DNA from: Streptomyces graminilatus
Lineage (GTDB): Bacteria; Actinomycetota; Actinomycetes; Streptomycetales; Streptomycetaceae
NCBI RefSeq assembly: GCF_001418565.1
Contig: NZ_LIQQ01000430.1
Span: forward strand, 1-32,643
Length of the DNA: 32,643 nucleotides
Direction of reading: 5' to 3'
Shown: positions 23,769-32,643 of the stretch, piece after piece
How positions within the stretch are numbered: position 1 is the stretch's first letter
Layout of the letters: each line of letters opens with the position of its first letter
Position numbers and translations under genes: made by a program
Notes under the pieces: model-generated
The model's input: only the letters and a program-made list of their open reading frames with translations
Databases searched by the model: none
What the model was told of the DNA's origin: nothing

Positions 23769-25889
23769 TCAGGCGTCGATGCGCGACCTGTCCAGTGTCG
23801 CCGCGGAGCTGGAGATGAACTCCTTGCGGGGAGCGACGTCGTTGCCCATCAAAAGGTCGAAGACCTGTTCGGCCGAGTCCAGGTCGGACAGGTTGATCCG
23901 GCGCAGCGTGCGATGGCGCGGATCCATCGTGGTCTCGGCCAACTGGTCGGCGTCCATCTCGCCCAGACCCTTGTAACGCTGGATCGAGTCCTTGTAGCGG
24001 ACGCCCTTGCTCTGGAACTCCTGGAGCTTCTCGCGCAGCTCACGGTCCGAGTACGTGTAGACGTACTTGTCCTGGCCCTTCTTTGGCTGGACGAGCTCGA
24101 CGCGGTGCAACGGCGGCACCGCGGCGAACACCCGGCCCGCTTCGACCATGGGCCGCATGTAGCGGTGGAACAGGGTCAGCAGCAGGGTGCGGATGTGGGA
24201 GCCGTCGACGTCGGCGTCGGTCATCATGATGATCTTGCCGTAGCGGGCCGCGTCGATGTCGAACGTACGACCGGATCCGGCCCCTATGACCTGGATGATC
24301 GCGCCGCACTCGGCGTTCTTCAGCATGTCGGTCACGGACGACTTCTGGACGTTGAGGATCTTGCCGCGGATCGGCAGCAGTGCCTGGAACTCGGAGTTCC
24401 GGGCGAGCTTGGCCGTGCCGAGCGCGGAGTCGCCCTCCACGATGAACAGTTCGCTGCGCTCGACGTCGTCACTGCGGCAGTCGGCGAGCTTGGCGGGCAG
24501 CGAGGAGGACTCCAGGGCCGTCTTCCGGCGCTGCGCGTCCTTGTGCTGACGGGCCGCGATGCGCGTACGCGCGGCAGCCACCGCCTTCTCCATGACGACA
24601 CGGGCCTGTGCGGCGGCGTCCCGCTTCGTGGTCGTCAGGAAGTCCTTGAGCTCCTTGGACACCACATTCGTCACGATGCGGCGGGCCGCCGAAGTGCCGA
24701 GGATCTCCTTGGTCTGCCCCTCGAACTGCGGCTCGGCGAGGCGCACGGTGACGACCGCGGTGAGGCCCTCCAGGGCGTCGTCCTTGACGATGTCGTCCTC
24801 GGCCACGCGCAGCAGTTTCTTGGCGCGCAGCACCTCGTTCATCGTCTTCGCGACGGCCTGTTCGAACCCCGCCACGTGGGTGCCGCCCTTGGGCGTGGCG
24901 ATGATGTTCACGAACGACTTGAGGGTCACGTCGTAACCCGTCCCCCAGCGCAGCGCCACGTCGACACCCAACTCGCGGGTGACCTCGGTGGGGGTCATCT
25001 GCCCGTGCTCGTCGAGGACCGGGACCGTCTCCTTGAAGGATCCCTGCCCGGAGAAGCGGAGGACGTCGCAGACCGGCTTGTCGGCGGCCAGGTACTCGCA
25101 GAACTCGCTGATTCCGCCATCGAAGCGGAAGGACTCCTCGCCCTTGCTGCCGCCCTCACCGAGTCCCACCTCGTCACGGACGACGATGGTGAGGCCCGGC
25201 ACCAGGAACGCGGTCTGCCGCGCACGCTGGTGGAGGTTCTCCAGGGAGAGCTTGGCGTCCTTGAGGAAGATCTGGCGATCGGCCCAGTAGCGCACGCGCG
25301 TACCGGTACGGGTCCTGGGGATCCGCTTGGTCTTGCGCAGGCCCCCGGTCTCGAACGTGGCGTCCGGGCCGACGTCGGAGAAGGAGCCGGGCACGCCCCG
25401 CCGGAAGCTGATCGCGTGGGTGTTACCCCCACGGTCGACCTCGACGTCCAGGCGCGCCGAGAGCGCGTTCACCACTGACGCGCCCACGCCGTGCAGACCG
25501 CCGGAGGCCGCGTACGAGCCGCCGCCGAACTTTCCGCCGGCGTGCAGCTTGGTCATGACGACCTCGACACCGGAGAGGCCTGTCTTGGGCTCGACGTCCA
25601 CGGGGATGCCGCGGCCGTTGTCCCGCACCTCGACGGAGCCGTCGTCGTGCAGGACGACGTCGATGTGGTCGCAGTAGCCGCCGAGGGCCTCGTCCACGGA
25701 GTTGTCGATGATCTCCCAGAGGCAGTGCATCAGGCCACGACTGTCGGTGGACCCGATGTACATGCCCGGGCGCTTCCGTACGGCCTCAAGCCCTTCGAGG
25801 ACGAGCAGGTGCCGCGCGGTGTAGTTGGAACCGTCCCGGTCTGCTCCTGTCAGCAGGGCTGTGGACGGCACGGACGTATCGGCGGTCAC
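23769..25889 (-). CDS. parE: DNA topoisomerase IV subunit B
   Basis: A 706-residue type IIA topoisomerase B subunit. The N-terminal GHKL ATPase domain has EIIDNSVDEA (~59-68) and the glycine-rich lid SGGLHGVGASVVNAL. A transducer domain follows, then the TOPRIM domain with EGDSALG (~485) and the metal-binding DADVDGSHI (~558-566). The C-terminus keeps RYKGLGEMD. It hydrolyses ATP to drive strand passage with ParC (8.1-10.6 kb), for chromosome decatenation. The start is GTG at 25889 with AGGAG 8 nt ahead. It is transcribed alone, with its own terminator. A GyrB identity is less likely, since gyrB usually adjoins gyrA near oriC. Confidence 0.95.
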   Translation of the reverse strand: MTADTSVPSTALLTGADRDGSNYTARHLLVLEGLEAVRKRPGMYIGSTDSRGLMHCLWEIIDNSVDEALGGYCDHIDVVLHDDGSVEVRDNGRGIPVDVEPKTGLSGVEVVMTKLHAGGKFGGGSYAASGGLHGVGASVVNALSARLDVEVDRGGNTHAISFRRGVPGSFSDVGPDATFETGGLRKTKRIPRTRTGTRVRYWADRQIFLKDAKLSLENLHQRARQTAFLVPGLTIVVRDEVGLGEGGSKGEESFRFDGGISEFCEYLAADKPVCDVLRFSGQGSFKETVPVLDEHGQMTPTEVTRELGVDVALRWGTGYDVTLKSFVNIIATPKGGTHVAGFEQAVAKTMNEVLRAKKLLRVAEDDIVKDDALEGLTAVVTVRLAEPQFEGQTKEILGTSAARRIVTNVVSKELKDFLTTTKRDAAAQARVVMEKAVAAARTRIAARQHKDAQRRKTALESSSLPAKLADCRSDDVERSELFIVEGDSALGTAKLARNSEFQALLPIRGKILNVQKSSVTDMLKNAECGAIIQVIGAGSGRTFDIDAARYGKIIMMTDADVDGSHIRTLLLTLFHRYMRPMVEAGRVFAAVPPLHRVELVQPKKGQDKYVYTYSDRELREKLQEFQSKGVRYKDSIQRYKGLGEMDADQLAETTMDPRHRTLRRINLSDLDSAEQVFDLLMGNDVAPRKEFISSSAATLDRSRIDA

Positions 25890-26270
25890 GCGGTTCGCTC
25901 CTCGCTGAATTTCAGTTGGGGCCCTGATGGGTAAGGGCCTGGCTTCGGTCGCCGCTCAGAGGGTACCGAGGCCTGGTAGAGCCGATGTAACACCACCCTC
26001 GGCGAAACTCACACTAATCCAGAGTCGCATGCTTGTTCGATCCCTCGAAGGAGTGAAGTACATATCACGTTCCCTTCCAGGCATGAACCATTTAGGCTCC
26101 GGGCACGTCCTCATGGACAACCGGCAACCCAGCCGGGAGGACCAACACCCCATAGACGACAGACAGCGCGAACCCGTACAGACACAAAGACACGCAATAC
26201 GGCACATTCGCCGCCAACCGGAATCAGACAGCCGCCTCGAAAAGATTTTTTTCAAGGAAGGGCCACGAGC

Positions 26271-26298
26271 GGGAACGTTTTCGGCCTGGTTGGATGTT
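26271..26298 (+). promoter_or_regulatory. Possible ECF-type (SigR-like) promoter
   Basis: GGGAAC and GTT are separated by 19 nt, resembling the sigma-R pattern GGGAAT-N18-GTT. It lies 42 nt before the small zinc-ribbon gene. The spacing is one nt long and the hexamer differs by one base, so this is weak. Confidence 0.3.
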
Positions 26299-26312
26299 GA
26301 CCCTGGTACGAC

Positions 26313-26325
26313 AGCTCGTCGAGCT
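26313..26325. repeat. 13-bp perfect palindrome in the leader of the small zinc-ribbon gene
   Basis: AGCTCG-T-CGAGCT is a perfect inverted repeat 14 nt before the GTG start, next to its ribosome binding site. It might be an operator or a small leader hairpin. Confidence 0.55.
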
Positions 26326-26339
26326 AGAGAAGAGGCGAC

Positions 26340-26570
26340 GTGACTACTGTTCTGACCCCCGCGAGCCCGCTGACGGCCGCTGATCGCTGCGACCGCTGCG
26401 GCGCCCAGGCATACCTTCGCGTTGTCTTGGCGAGCGGCGGAGAACTGCTCTTCTGCGCCCACCACGGTCGCAAGTTCGAGCCGGAACTCAAGAAGATCGC
26501 CGCTGAGATACAGGACGAGACGGAGCGACTGACGACCGTTCCGGCCAGCTCCAACGAAGAAGAACGCTGA
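26340..26570 (+). CDS. Small zinc-ribbon-like protein, DUF7455 type
   Basis: A 76-residue protein with a likely metal site made by Cys17-x2-Cys20 (CDRCG) and Cys39-x-His41-His42 (LLFCAHHGRK). The rest is a short beta-rich core and a charged helical tail ending in Glu/Arg. I recognise it as a family conserved in Streptomyces and relatives, always small and of unknown function. The GTG at 26340 has AGAGG 4 nt ahead. It is transcribed alone, away from parE, and ends before a bidirectional terminator. Confidence 0.82.
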   Translation: MTTVLTPASPLTAADRCDRCGAQAYLRVVLASGGELLFCAHHGRKFEPELKKIAAEIQDETERLTTVPASSNEEER

Positions 26571-26617
26571 TACTGCGCGTCGACGACGAGCCAGCTCCGG
26601 CACAGATCGGTTGATCC

Positions 26618-26651
26618 GGGCGGCCACTCCTGCACTCAGGGGTGGCCGCCC
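26618..26651. terminator. Bidirectional terminator between convergent genes
   Basis: GGGCGGCCAC and GTGGCCGCCC form a 10-bp stem, extended by three more pairs (one G-T) to an 8-nt loop. It lies 47 nt after the zinc-ribbon gene and 83 nt beyond the stop of the convergent protease gene. Confidence 0.85.
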
Positions 26652-26734
26652 GCTTCACTCAAGCCGCCCGGTGGCCGTCAGGCGGCGCCATGGTGTGGAC
26701 CTCGAAAGCCTCACCGGGCACCGTCCGCACGCCC

Positions 26735-27601
26735 TCAGCCGCCGTTCGTGGAAGCGAGGGCGGTGGGCCACCCCATCGTCCGTACGACGTCCGAGACCCG
26801 CGTGTAGACGCCCGGGCTACCGGGCCGCCCGCAGCCGCTCCCCCAGGACACGAGCCCTACCAGCCGGCCCTGGGCGACCAGCGGCCCTCCACTGTCCCCC
26901 TGACAGGCGTCCGGCCCTCCTGTGGCCTCGCCCGCGCACAGCATGCTGTCGGCCCGGTAGGTCCCGTCGGCGCTGCCCGGGTACGCCCGCTCGCACAGCG
27001 CGTCGGACAGCACGTGCACCCGCGCGCCCCGCAGACCGCGGGCGTAGTCCCCGCCTCCGGTGATGTCCCCCCAGCCGTAGACCGTGGCGCTCGTGCCGGG
27101 CTCGTAGGCCGGGTCACCCGCGGCCGCCATCCTGATGACCGACCTGTCCGGCAGTGCCTCGGCGAGGGTGAGCACGGCGAAGTCACCGGCGTTGCTGATC
27201 TTGTCGTAGCCCGGATTGACCCAGGTGTCGCGTACGGCGATCTCCTTGCCCTGGGCCGACGTCAGATCCGTACGCCCGGTGATGACCTTCAGGTCCCGCG
27301 CGCGGTTGGGCGGCCCTCCAAGGACGTCCGCGCCCATGCAGTGGGCCGCGGTCAGTACGGTGGTCCGGCCGACGGCCACGCCGCCGCAGAACTGCCCGGC
27401 GCGCGTACCCCCGAACCGGTCACGGCTGGACAGCGCCACCGTCCACGGACCGTCGGACACATCGACCGGGAATCCGCCGACGACGACGCCGTCGGCAGCC
27501 GCGGGGACGGCGGACGCCAGCGGTATCACGGCCGCCGTGGCCGCCAGAACCAGCGACCGGGTCAGCACCCGGGACAGGGCCCGGACAAAGGGGTGACGCA
27601 T
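26735..27601 (-). CDS. Secreted trypsin-like serine protease (S1 family)
   Basis: A 288-residue preproprotein. A signal peptide with cleavage near PAAA (~36) precedes a short propeptide and mature VVGG (~40). The catalytic triad is His87 (LTAAHC), Asp140 (AGDFAVLTL) and Ser237 (CQGDSGGPL). Asp231 lies six residues before the Ser, the trypsin position for Arg/Lys specificity. Cys pairs around 72/88, 203/222 and 233/257 fit the usual disulphides. GAGGAG stands 5 nt before the ATG. The gene is alone, and a 10-bp inverted repeat lies just upstream of its ribosome binding site. Streptomyces trypsins are often tied to development or nutrient release; that role is inferred. Confidence 0.94.
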   Translation of the reverse strand: MRHPFVRALSRVLTRSLVLAATAAVIPLASAVPAAADGVVVGGFPVDVSDGPWTVALSSRDRFGGTRAGQFCGGVAVGRTTVLTAAHCMGADVLGGPPNRARDLKVITGRTDLTSAQGKEIAVRDTWVNPGYDKISNAGDFAVLTLAEALPDRSVIRMAAAGDPAYEPGTSATVYGWGDITGGGDYARGLRGARVHVLSDALCERAYPGSADGTYRADSMLCAGEATGGPDACQGDSGGPLVAQGRLVGLVSWGSGCGRPGSPGVYTRVSDVVRTMGWPTALASTNGG

Positions 27602-27610
27602 GCGCGCTCC

Positions 27611-27644
27611 TCACTCTGGGGTGATCACGAGAAACCCAGAGTGA
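27611..27644. repeat. Inverted repeat upstream of the trypsin-like protease gene
   Basis: TCACTCTGGG and CCCAGAGTGA are perfect 10-bp arms with a 14-nt gap. The proximal arm touches the GAGGAG ribosome binding site, and the region TTGGAT (27652-27647 leftward) could be a -35. It may be a two-half-site operator or a hairpin that hides the ribosome binding site. Confidence 0.6.
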
Positions 27645-27774
27645 TCCAATGAGCTCCGCCCCGCACGCTCGGTCCACGAACGGGGGACGCCGCGGGCTGG
27701 AGCACCTCGCTCCGCACACGCCGGGCCGCGCTCCCCGCACGCCGGTCCGACGACCGGCACCCCGCGCAGCACGA

Positions 27775-28660
27775 AAGCCTTGCTCCCCCGGGCTACCCGT
27801 GGTCTGTGGCCCTACCGCCCACACGCCGCCCACGCGCCGCCCAGGCCTGCGCGGACGCCCGCCGGCCCCGCCCCAAACCCGGGAAGATCAAACAGAACCC
27901 CGAACCGCACGCCTTCATCCAGGACCGTCTGGACCTACGGTCGAGCCCGGAGCAGATCTGCCAGGCACTGCGCGCCCGGTTTCCCGACCGGCCGGAGATG
28001 CACGTGGTCCACGAGACCGTCTACCAGGCCCTCTACATCCGGGGCCGGGGCGAACTACGCCGCGAGCTCGCCATCGCCCTGCGGACCGGCCGTGTCCGGC
28101 GCAATCCGCGCCGCCCGGCCCAGCAGCGCCAGCCCCCTTCCGCGACCCGATGGTGATGATCAGCGAGCGTCCCCCCGAGGAGGAGGACCGGGCGATACCA
28201 GGGCATGGGGAAGAGGACCTGATCATCGGGAAGGACGGTGCCTCCGCCATCTGCACCCCTGGTCGAACGCTCCACCCGTTACGTGCTGCTGATGCACCTG
28301 CCGAACGGCCGGGGCACCGGGCTGGACCGCGACGCGCTGGTCGAGACGGTCCGGACGCTGCCGGCGCACCTGAAGCGTTCGCCGACCTGGGACCAGGGCA
28401 GCGAGATGGGGCGCCACCGCGAGTTCACCGTCGCCACCGACATCCCGGTCTGCTTCTGCGACCAGCCAGTCCCTGGCAGCGTGGCTCGAACGAGAACACC
28501 AAACGGCCTGCTGCGGCAGTACTTCCCCAAAGGCACCGACCTGACGTTCCACACCCGTGAGCACCTGGCCACCGTCGCCGCCGAACTCAATGGCCGCCCA
28601 CGCGAAACGCTCGGCTGGGAAACCCCAGCCGAGCGCCTGCATGAACTGCTCGCGGCCTGA
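27775..28660 (+). pseudogene. Decayed IS30-family transposase, truncated and multiply frameshifted
   Basis: Pieces in different frames read together as a Streptomyces IS30 transposase. They are YRPHAAHA (~27800), then RRPRPKPGKIKQNPEPHAF to ~28135, then DPMVMISERP to ~28257, then LVERSTRYVLLMHLPNGRG to ~28460, then PASPWQRGSNENT, then NGLLRQYFPKGTD to the TGA at 28660. I count at least five frame changes, near 27822, 28137, 28258, 28462 and 28502. The DDE residues survive (EEDLIIG, TWDQGSEMG, GSNENT), but the N-terminal HTH is missing and the usual GHWEGD reads GHGEED. It cannot make a working enzyme. I found no left terminal repeat; the sequence after the stop (TGTTGCGACG at ~28675) may be the right end. 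Confidence 0.88.
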
Positions 28661-28739
28661 TCAACACGACCGTGTGTTGCGACGCCCTCTGGAAACCGCC
28701 GACCGGGGGTGCGGGCCTTCCGTGCCGGACGACCGCGAC

Positions 28740-30263
<1,524 letters not shown>

Positions 30264-30427
30264 GAACAACCTCTCGAACGTTGGAAAACGGCTTCCGGCC
30301 CCGTCCACTAGGGACAGGAACCGACGACCGCCGACTGGGGATGGGCCGACGGCGCGGGCATGGGCCGGGAAGATGCACAGCGCCTTGAACGGCGTCCGTA
30401 TTCCCTCCGCGGCTGTCACCTCTTAGG
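30264..30427 (-). other. hrdB leader, in frame with the gene
   Basis: About 160 nt between the likely start of transcription and the hrdB GTG. CCTGTCC and GGACGGG can form a 7-bp hairpin with a 5-nt loop near 30301-30321. No in-frame stop interrupts it. Confidence 0.5.
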
Positions 30428-30454
30428 TCATCGCGCTGCTTGCGCAAGCGTTAC
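30428..30454 (-). promoter_or_regulatory. Likely hrdB promoter (ECF/ShbA-type), with a palindromic spacer
   Basis: Leftward GTAACG (30454-30449) and CGATGA (30433-30428) are separated by 15 nt. From memory hrdB is transcribed by the ECF sigma ShbA from a promoter of this kind (GTAAC ... CGATGA); the exact consensus should be checked. The spacer contains the perfect palindrome GCTTGCGCAAGC at 30438-30449. Confidence 0.6.
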
Positions 30455-30801
30455 GCCCAATCTGCGTGGCCCGAGTCACACCCCGTAAGCGCTCAGAAGC
30501 GGTCAAATGTGACTAGAGGCGGACAGTCATGACGACGATCAGGTCGTCCCGACCGATCTGCGCCCCCATCGGCGGCGGCATTCACAGCCATGACGGGCAC
30601 CCGGGACGGTCGGCCGCCTCATCGTCCCACCGACCGCCGCCCACCGCGCGGTCACCCCGGTCCCGCCGCCGGACCCCGCCAGGCCCTCTCGGGATCCGAC
30701 GGGGCCCGGCGGTGACGGTTCACGGGCCGGTGACGGTTCACGGGCCGGTGATGCTTCCGGAGGGCGACACGGCCCCACATCGCACCGACCTCGGCGCGCG
30801 G
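30455..30801. other. 347-nt region between hrdB promoter and whiH, no gene seen
   Basis: A rightward frame opens at 30529 but runs antisense through whiH and has no recognisable product. The tract holds an 18-nt tandem repeat at 30711-30746, and leftward TTGACC (30512-30507) that could be the -35 of a second hrdB promoter, without a good -10. Confidence 0.5.
30711..30746 (+). repeat. Tandem duplication of an 18-nt unit downstream of whiH
   Basis: GGTGACGGTTCACGGGCC occurs twice head to tail, with a further partial GGTGA. Each unit contains an imperfect inverted repeat around GGTGA/TTCACGG. It begins 56 nt beyond the whiH stop and may help end transcription. Confidence 0.85.
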
Positions 30802-31689
30802 TCAGTGCTCGCGCGGGGCCGGGACCACGCGCTCCACCTCGGGGTGGACCATGAGGAGCTGCCGCATGGCCGCCTCCGCCCCCGCGCCGTCGCCCGCCGC
30901 GAGAGCCTCGACGATCCGGGCGTGGTGCGCCAGCGAGGCCTCGGTGGGCCGGTCACAACCGGTGATCGGGCCGCCGGACACCTGAAGGGCGGCGGACACG
31001 ATCCCGGAGAGGTGCTCCAGCATGCGGTTGCCGGCGAGCTGGATGAGCAGCGAGTGGTACTCGGCGTCGGCGCGCGAGAACGTCATCGCGTCGCCCTGGC
31101 TCATGGCGTGGCCCATGATCTCGACCATGTCGACAAGCCGCTGCTGGACCTCCTCGCGCCCGTGCCCGGCGGCGAGGCGGGCGGCGAGCGGCTCGATGGT
31201 CCAGCGCAGCTCACTGAGTTCGCGGCGCTGGTTGTCGCGCTGCGGCCCGAAGGCGCGCCATTCGATGATGTCGGGGTCGAGGAGGTTCCAGTCGCTGACG
31301 GGACGCACGCGCGTGCCCACGTTCGGCCGGGCGCTCACCAGGCCCTTGGCCTCCAGCACGCGGAGCGACTCTCGGACTACGGTGCGGGAGACCTCGAAAC
31401 GCTGGCCGATCTCCTCGGGCACGAGGGGACGGTCCGCGCCCAGGTCGCCGGAGACGATCATCTGGCCGAGCTGCTGGACGAGTTGACCGTGCAGCCCGCG
31501 ACCGCGGCTGCCCGCGCTGCGGCGGCCGACACGGCCCAGTTCCGGGTCCGCGGCATCCCAGGAAGGGACTCCCACCCGGTCGGCACCCGGGGCCTCGGCG
31601 TAGGGGTAGCGGTCGAGCCCGCCCGGGCCGACGAGACCGGAGTCTGCGGAGCGGGCGGCGGTCATCATGGTGTGCGCAAGGGTACTCAC
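30802..31689 (-). CDS. whiH: WhiH, GntR/FadR-family sporulation regulator
   Basis: A 295-residue GntR-family protein. An N-terminal extension of ~65 residues (STLAHTMMTAARSADSG) precedes the winged HTH (EIGQRFEVSRTVVRESLRVL) and a C-terminal FCD ligand-binding domain with conserved Asp/His residues (FSRADAEYHSLLIQL, AHHARIVEAL). Sequence, length and place next to hrdB fit WhiH, needed in S. coelicolor for sporulation septation in aerial hyphae. The GTG at 31689 gives the 295-residue form; a longer frame to 31773 crosses the promoter and is rejected. A sigma-WhiG-type -10 ends 7 nt before the GTG, so the transcript may be leaderless although AAGGA lies within that space. The effector is unknown; FCD proteins usually bind carboxylates. 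Confidence 0.92.
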   Translation of the reverse strand: MSTLAHTMMTAARSADSGLVGPGGLDRYPYAEAPGADRVGVPSWDAADPELGRVGRRSAGSRGRGLHGQLVQQLGQMIVSGDLGADRPLVPEEIGQRFEVSRTVVRESLRVLEAKGLVSARPNVGTRVRPVSDWNLLDPDIIEWRAFGPQRDNQRRELSELRWTIEPLAARLAAGHGREEVQQRLVDMVEIMGHAMSQGDAMTFSRADAEYHSLLIQLAGNRMLEHLSGIVSAALQVSGGPITGCDRPTEASLAHHARIVEALAAGDGAGAEAAMRQLLMVHPEVERVVPAPREH

Positions 31690-31696
31690 GGATCCT

Positions 31697-31724
31697 TTGT
31701 CGGCTCCGTCTTCAACTCCCTTGA
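31697..31724 (-). promoter_or_regulatory. Sigma-WhiG-type promoter of whiH
   Basis: Leftward TCAA (31724-31721), 16 nt, then GCCGACAA (31704-31697) matches the motility/sporulation sigma pattern TAAA-N15-GCCGATAA with one change in each element. whiH is a known sigma-WhiG target in S. coelicolor. Confidence 0.8.
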
Positions 31725-31749
31725 GGTCTTTGGTGAAAAGCACACGAAA

Positions 31750-31765
31750 GGGTGATCGCTCACCC
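31750..31765. repeat. Inverted repeat upstream of the whiH promoter (candidate operator)
   Basis: GGGTGA-TCGC-TCACCC is a perfect repeat with 6-bp arms, 25 nt upstream of the whiH -35. The inner GT...AC halves resemble GntR-family sites, so WhiH autoregulation is possible. Confidence 0.55.
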
Positions 31766-31851
31766 CGTCGCAATTGACGCCTTATCGGAAAGAAACGGGC
31801 GTTCCTCGGGGAGTTGTGCGCAGGGCAGGACCGGAAGGACGCGGACGATCG

Positions 31852-32643
31852 TCATCGGACCCTGCTTCGCAGGGTCGTGAGCAGATACGCACAGAGCAGG
31901 GCAGCCAGCGACAACGTCAGCGCGCCGCCTACGGGTTGGGCGATCATCCGCGCCCCGGCGGCCAGATACCGCCCGCCCCCGAAGGGCCACTGTGCCAGGA
32001 GCAGTTCCCGCAGACGCACGGAGAAACCGGCCGCAGTCCGCGCGGACGAGCCCTCCAGGATCTTCTGCACGAGGGGCACCACGACGACCGGTACGGCGAC
32101 CACCGCCGCGAGTCCCGCGGTGGTGGACCGGAAGAGGCCCGAGGCCAGCACCCCGGCCCACGCACAGCCGATCACGAGGCCGAACCAACTCCCGGTCAGT
32201 GCGAGCCAGTCCGCGGGAACTCGAACCGGCTCCCGTCCGTAGACGAGGTAGAGCACTTCGGCGTCGCAGCCCAGGGTGAGGAAGGCCAGCAGCAGCCCGG
32301 TGGCCGCGGCGACGAAGAGCTTGGCGGTGAGCAGCCCCAGCCGGCGGGGCACGGTGCCGCGATCGACCGCCAGCGCGGGGTGGCGGAACTCGTCGCCGAA
32401 GGCGATGGCACCGAGCAGCCCAGCGCCGAGTGCCGCGGGCGGCAGCGGCAGCTCCTGCGGCCAGGCGGCCAGCAGGCGGTGCTGCGGAGTGTGGCCGACG
32501 CGGGCCAGCAGTACCGCGACGAGCGCGGACGAGACGAGCACGGCGGCCCCGGTCGCAAACCCGGTGCCGACGCCGCCGGCCCGACGCAGCTCGTACCGGA
32601 GGGGGCGCAGCGGACTCGGAGCGGGGCGGACGGAGATGGGGGG
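31852..32643 (-). CDS. ABC-2 type transporter permease, N-terminus beyond window
   Basis: The leftward frame is open from the right edge to the stop at 31852 (263 codons seen). At least five hydrophobic segments are visible, including LVSSALVAVLLA, ALGAGLLGAIAFG, LFVAAATGLLLAFLTLG, AGLAAVVAVPVVVVPLV and LTLSLAALLCAYLL. GDEFRHPAL near the third segment is the typical ABC-2 permease motif (GxEYRxxT-like). It would pair with an ATPase encoded further right. The substrate cannot be told. The first visible residues (SPLRPLRYELRRAGG) look like the usual amphipathic start of such permeases, so only a few residues may be missing. It lies 87 nt from the palindrome ahead of whiH. Confidence 0.82.
   Translation of the reverse strand, partial: PPISVRPAPSPLRPLRYELRRAGGVGTGFATGAAVLVSSALVAVLLARVGHTPQHRLLAAWPQELPLPPAALGAGLLGAIAFGDEFRHPALAVDRGTVPRRLGLLTAKLFVAAATGLLLAFLTLGCDAEVLYLVYGREPVRVPADWLALTGSWFGLVIGCAWAGVLASGLFRSTTAGLAAVVAVPVVVVPLVQKILEGSSARTAAGFSVRLRELLLAQWPFGGGRYLAAGARMIAQPVGGALTLSLAALLCAYLLTTLRSRVR

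Larger units (their letters stand above)
25890..26339. other. 450-nt divergent region between parE and the small zinc-ribbon gene
   Basis: No gene is supported; codon-position bias is lost on both strands and the tract is AT-richer than its neighbours. It holds a T7 run at 26246-26252, the promoter-like element at 26271-26298 and the palindrome at 26313-26325, described separately. On the leftward strand TAGTGT near 26014 could be a -10 for parE, but without a clear -35. Confidence 0.5.

Noticed and set aside
25956..26627. Leftward frame across the parE upstream region and small zinc-ribbon gene
   Set aside because: It is antisense to the conserved small gene and lacks a start signal or family features.
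27649..28560. 303-codon frame in the IS30 region as an intact protein
   Set aside because: Only two short parts match the transposase; the rest is out of frame. The region is better described as a frameshifted pseudogene.
30529..31755. 408-codon rightward frame between hrdB and whiH
   Set aside because: Most of it is antisense to whiH. The first 90 codons have no bias or motif, although a weak ribosome binding site is present.

Overview
The window is high-GC actinobacterial chromosome, almost certainly Streptomyces. Third codon positions are nearly all G/C, genes often start with GTG, and several genes are diagnostic: the Streptomyces principal sigma factor gene hrdB next to a whiH-type sporulation regulator, both topoisomerase IV subunits, and ptsH with a DasR-type operator. 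From memory the order resembles the S. coelicolor SCO5818-SCO5842 neighbourhood; I could not align it. It is a core region with one decayed insertion sequence.

Layout. (1) 1-5 kb: a GNAT/acyl-CoA synthetase fusion (PatA-type lysine acetyltransferase, cut by the left edge), divergent from ptsH; a GntR/FCD regulator; and a secreted LytM (M23) hydrolase behind a c-di-AMP (ydaO-type) riboswitch. (2) 5-12 kb: an overlapping pair of M16 peptidases, divergent from parC, which converges on a CobW-type metallochaperone GTPase. (3) 12-15.6 kb: two divergent citrate synthase genes, one with an N-terminal DNA-binding domain, sharing an AT-rich 19-bp palindrome; then an iron-box-controlled sucrase/ferredoxin-like protein. 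(4) 15.6-23.6 kb: a CitA/DcuS-type histidine kinase with two tandem CitB-type response regulators, converging on a leftward series of DUF1453 protein, NarL-type kinase and regulator, DUF485 protein and ActP-type acetate symporter. (5) 23.7-32.6 kb: parE, a small zinc-ribbon-like protein, a secreted trypsin-like protease, a broken IS30 transposase, hrdB, whiH under a sigma-WhiG-type promoter, and an ABC-2 permease cut by the right edge.

How it fits together (inference). Regions 1, 3 and 4 share a theme of acetyl-CoA and carboxylates: lysine acetylation, citrate synthases, a di/tricarboxylate-type sensor and acetate uptake. The other genes are housekeeping (topoisomerase IV, HrdB) or development and cell wall (WhiH, LytM hydrolase). 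A recurring architectural point is that at least five genes have a -10-like hexamer ending exactly 7 nt before the start codon, which suggests leaderless mRNAs.

I found no tRNA, rRNA, CRISPR array, biosynthetic cluster or phage. The best candidates for something undescribed are the HTH-citrate synthase with its shared palindrome, the tandem CitB regulators, and the hrdB promoter and leader.
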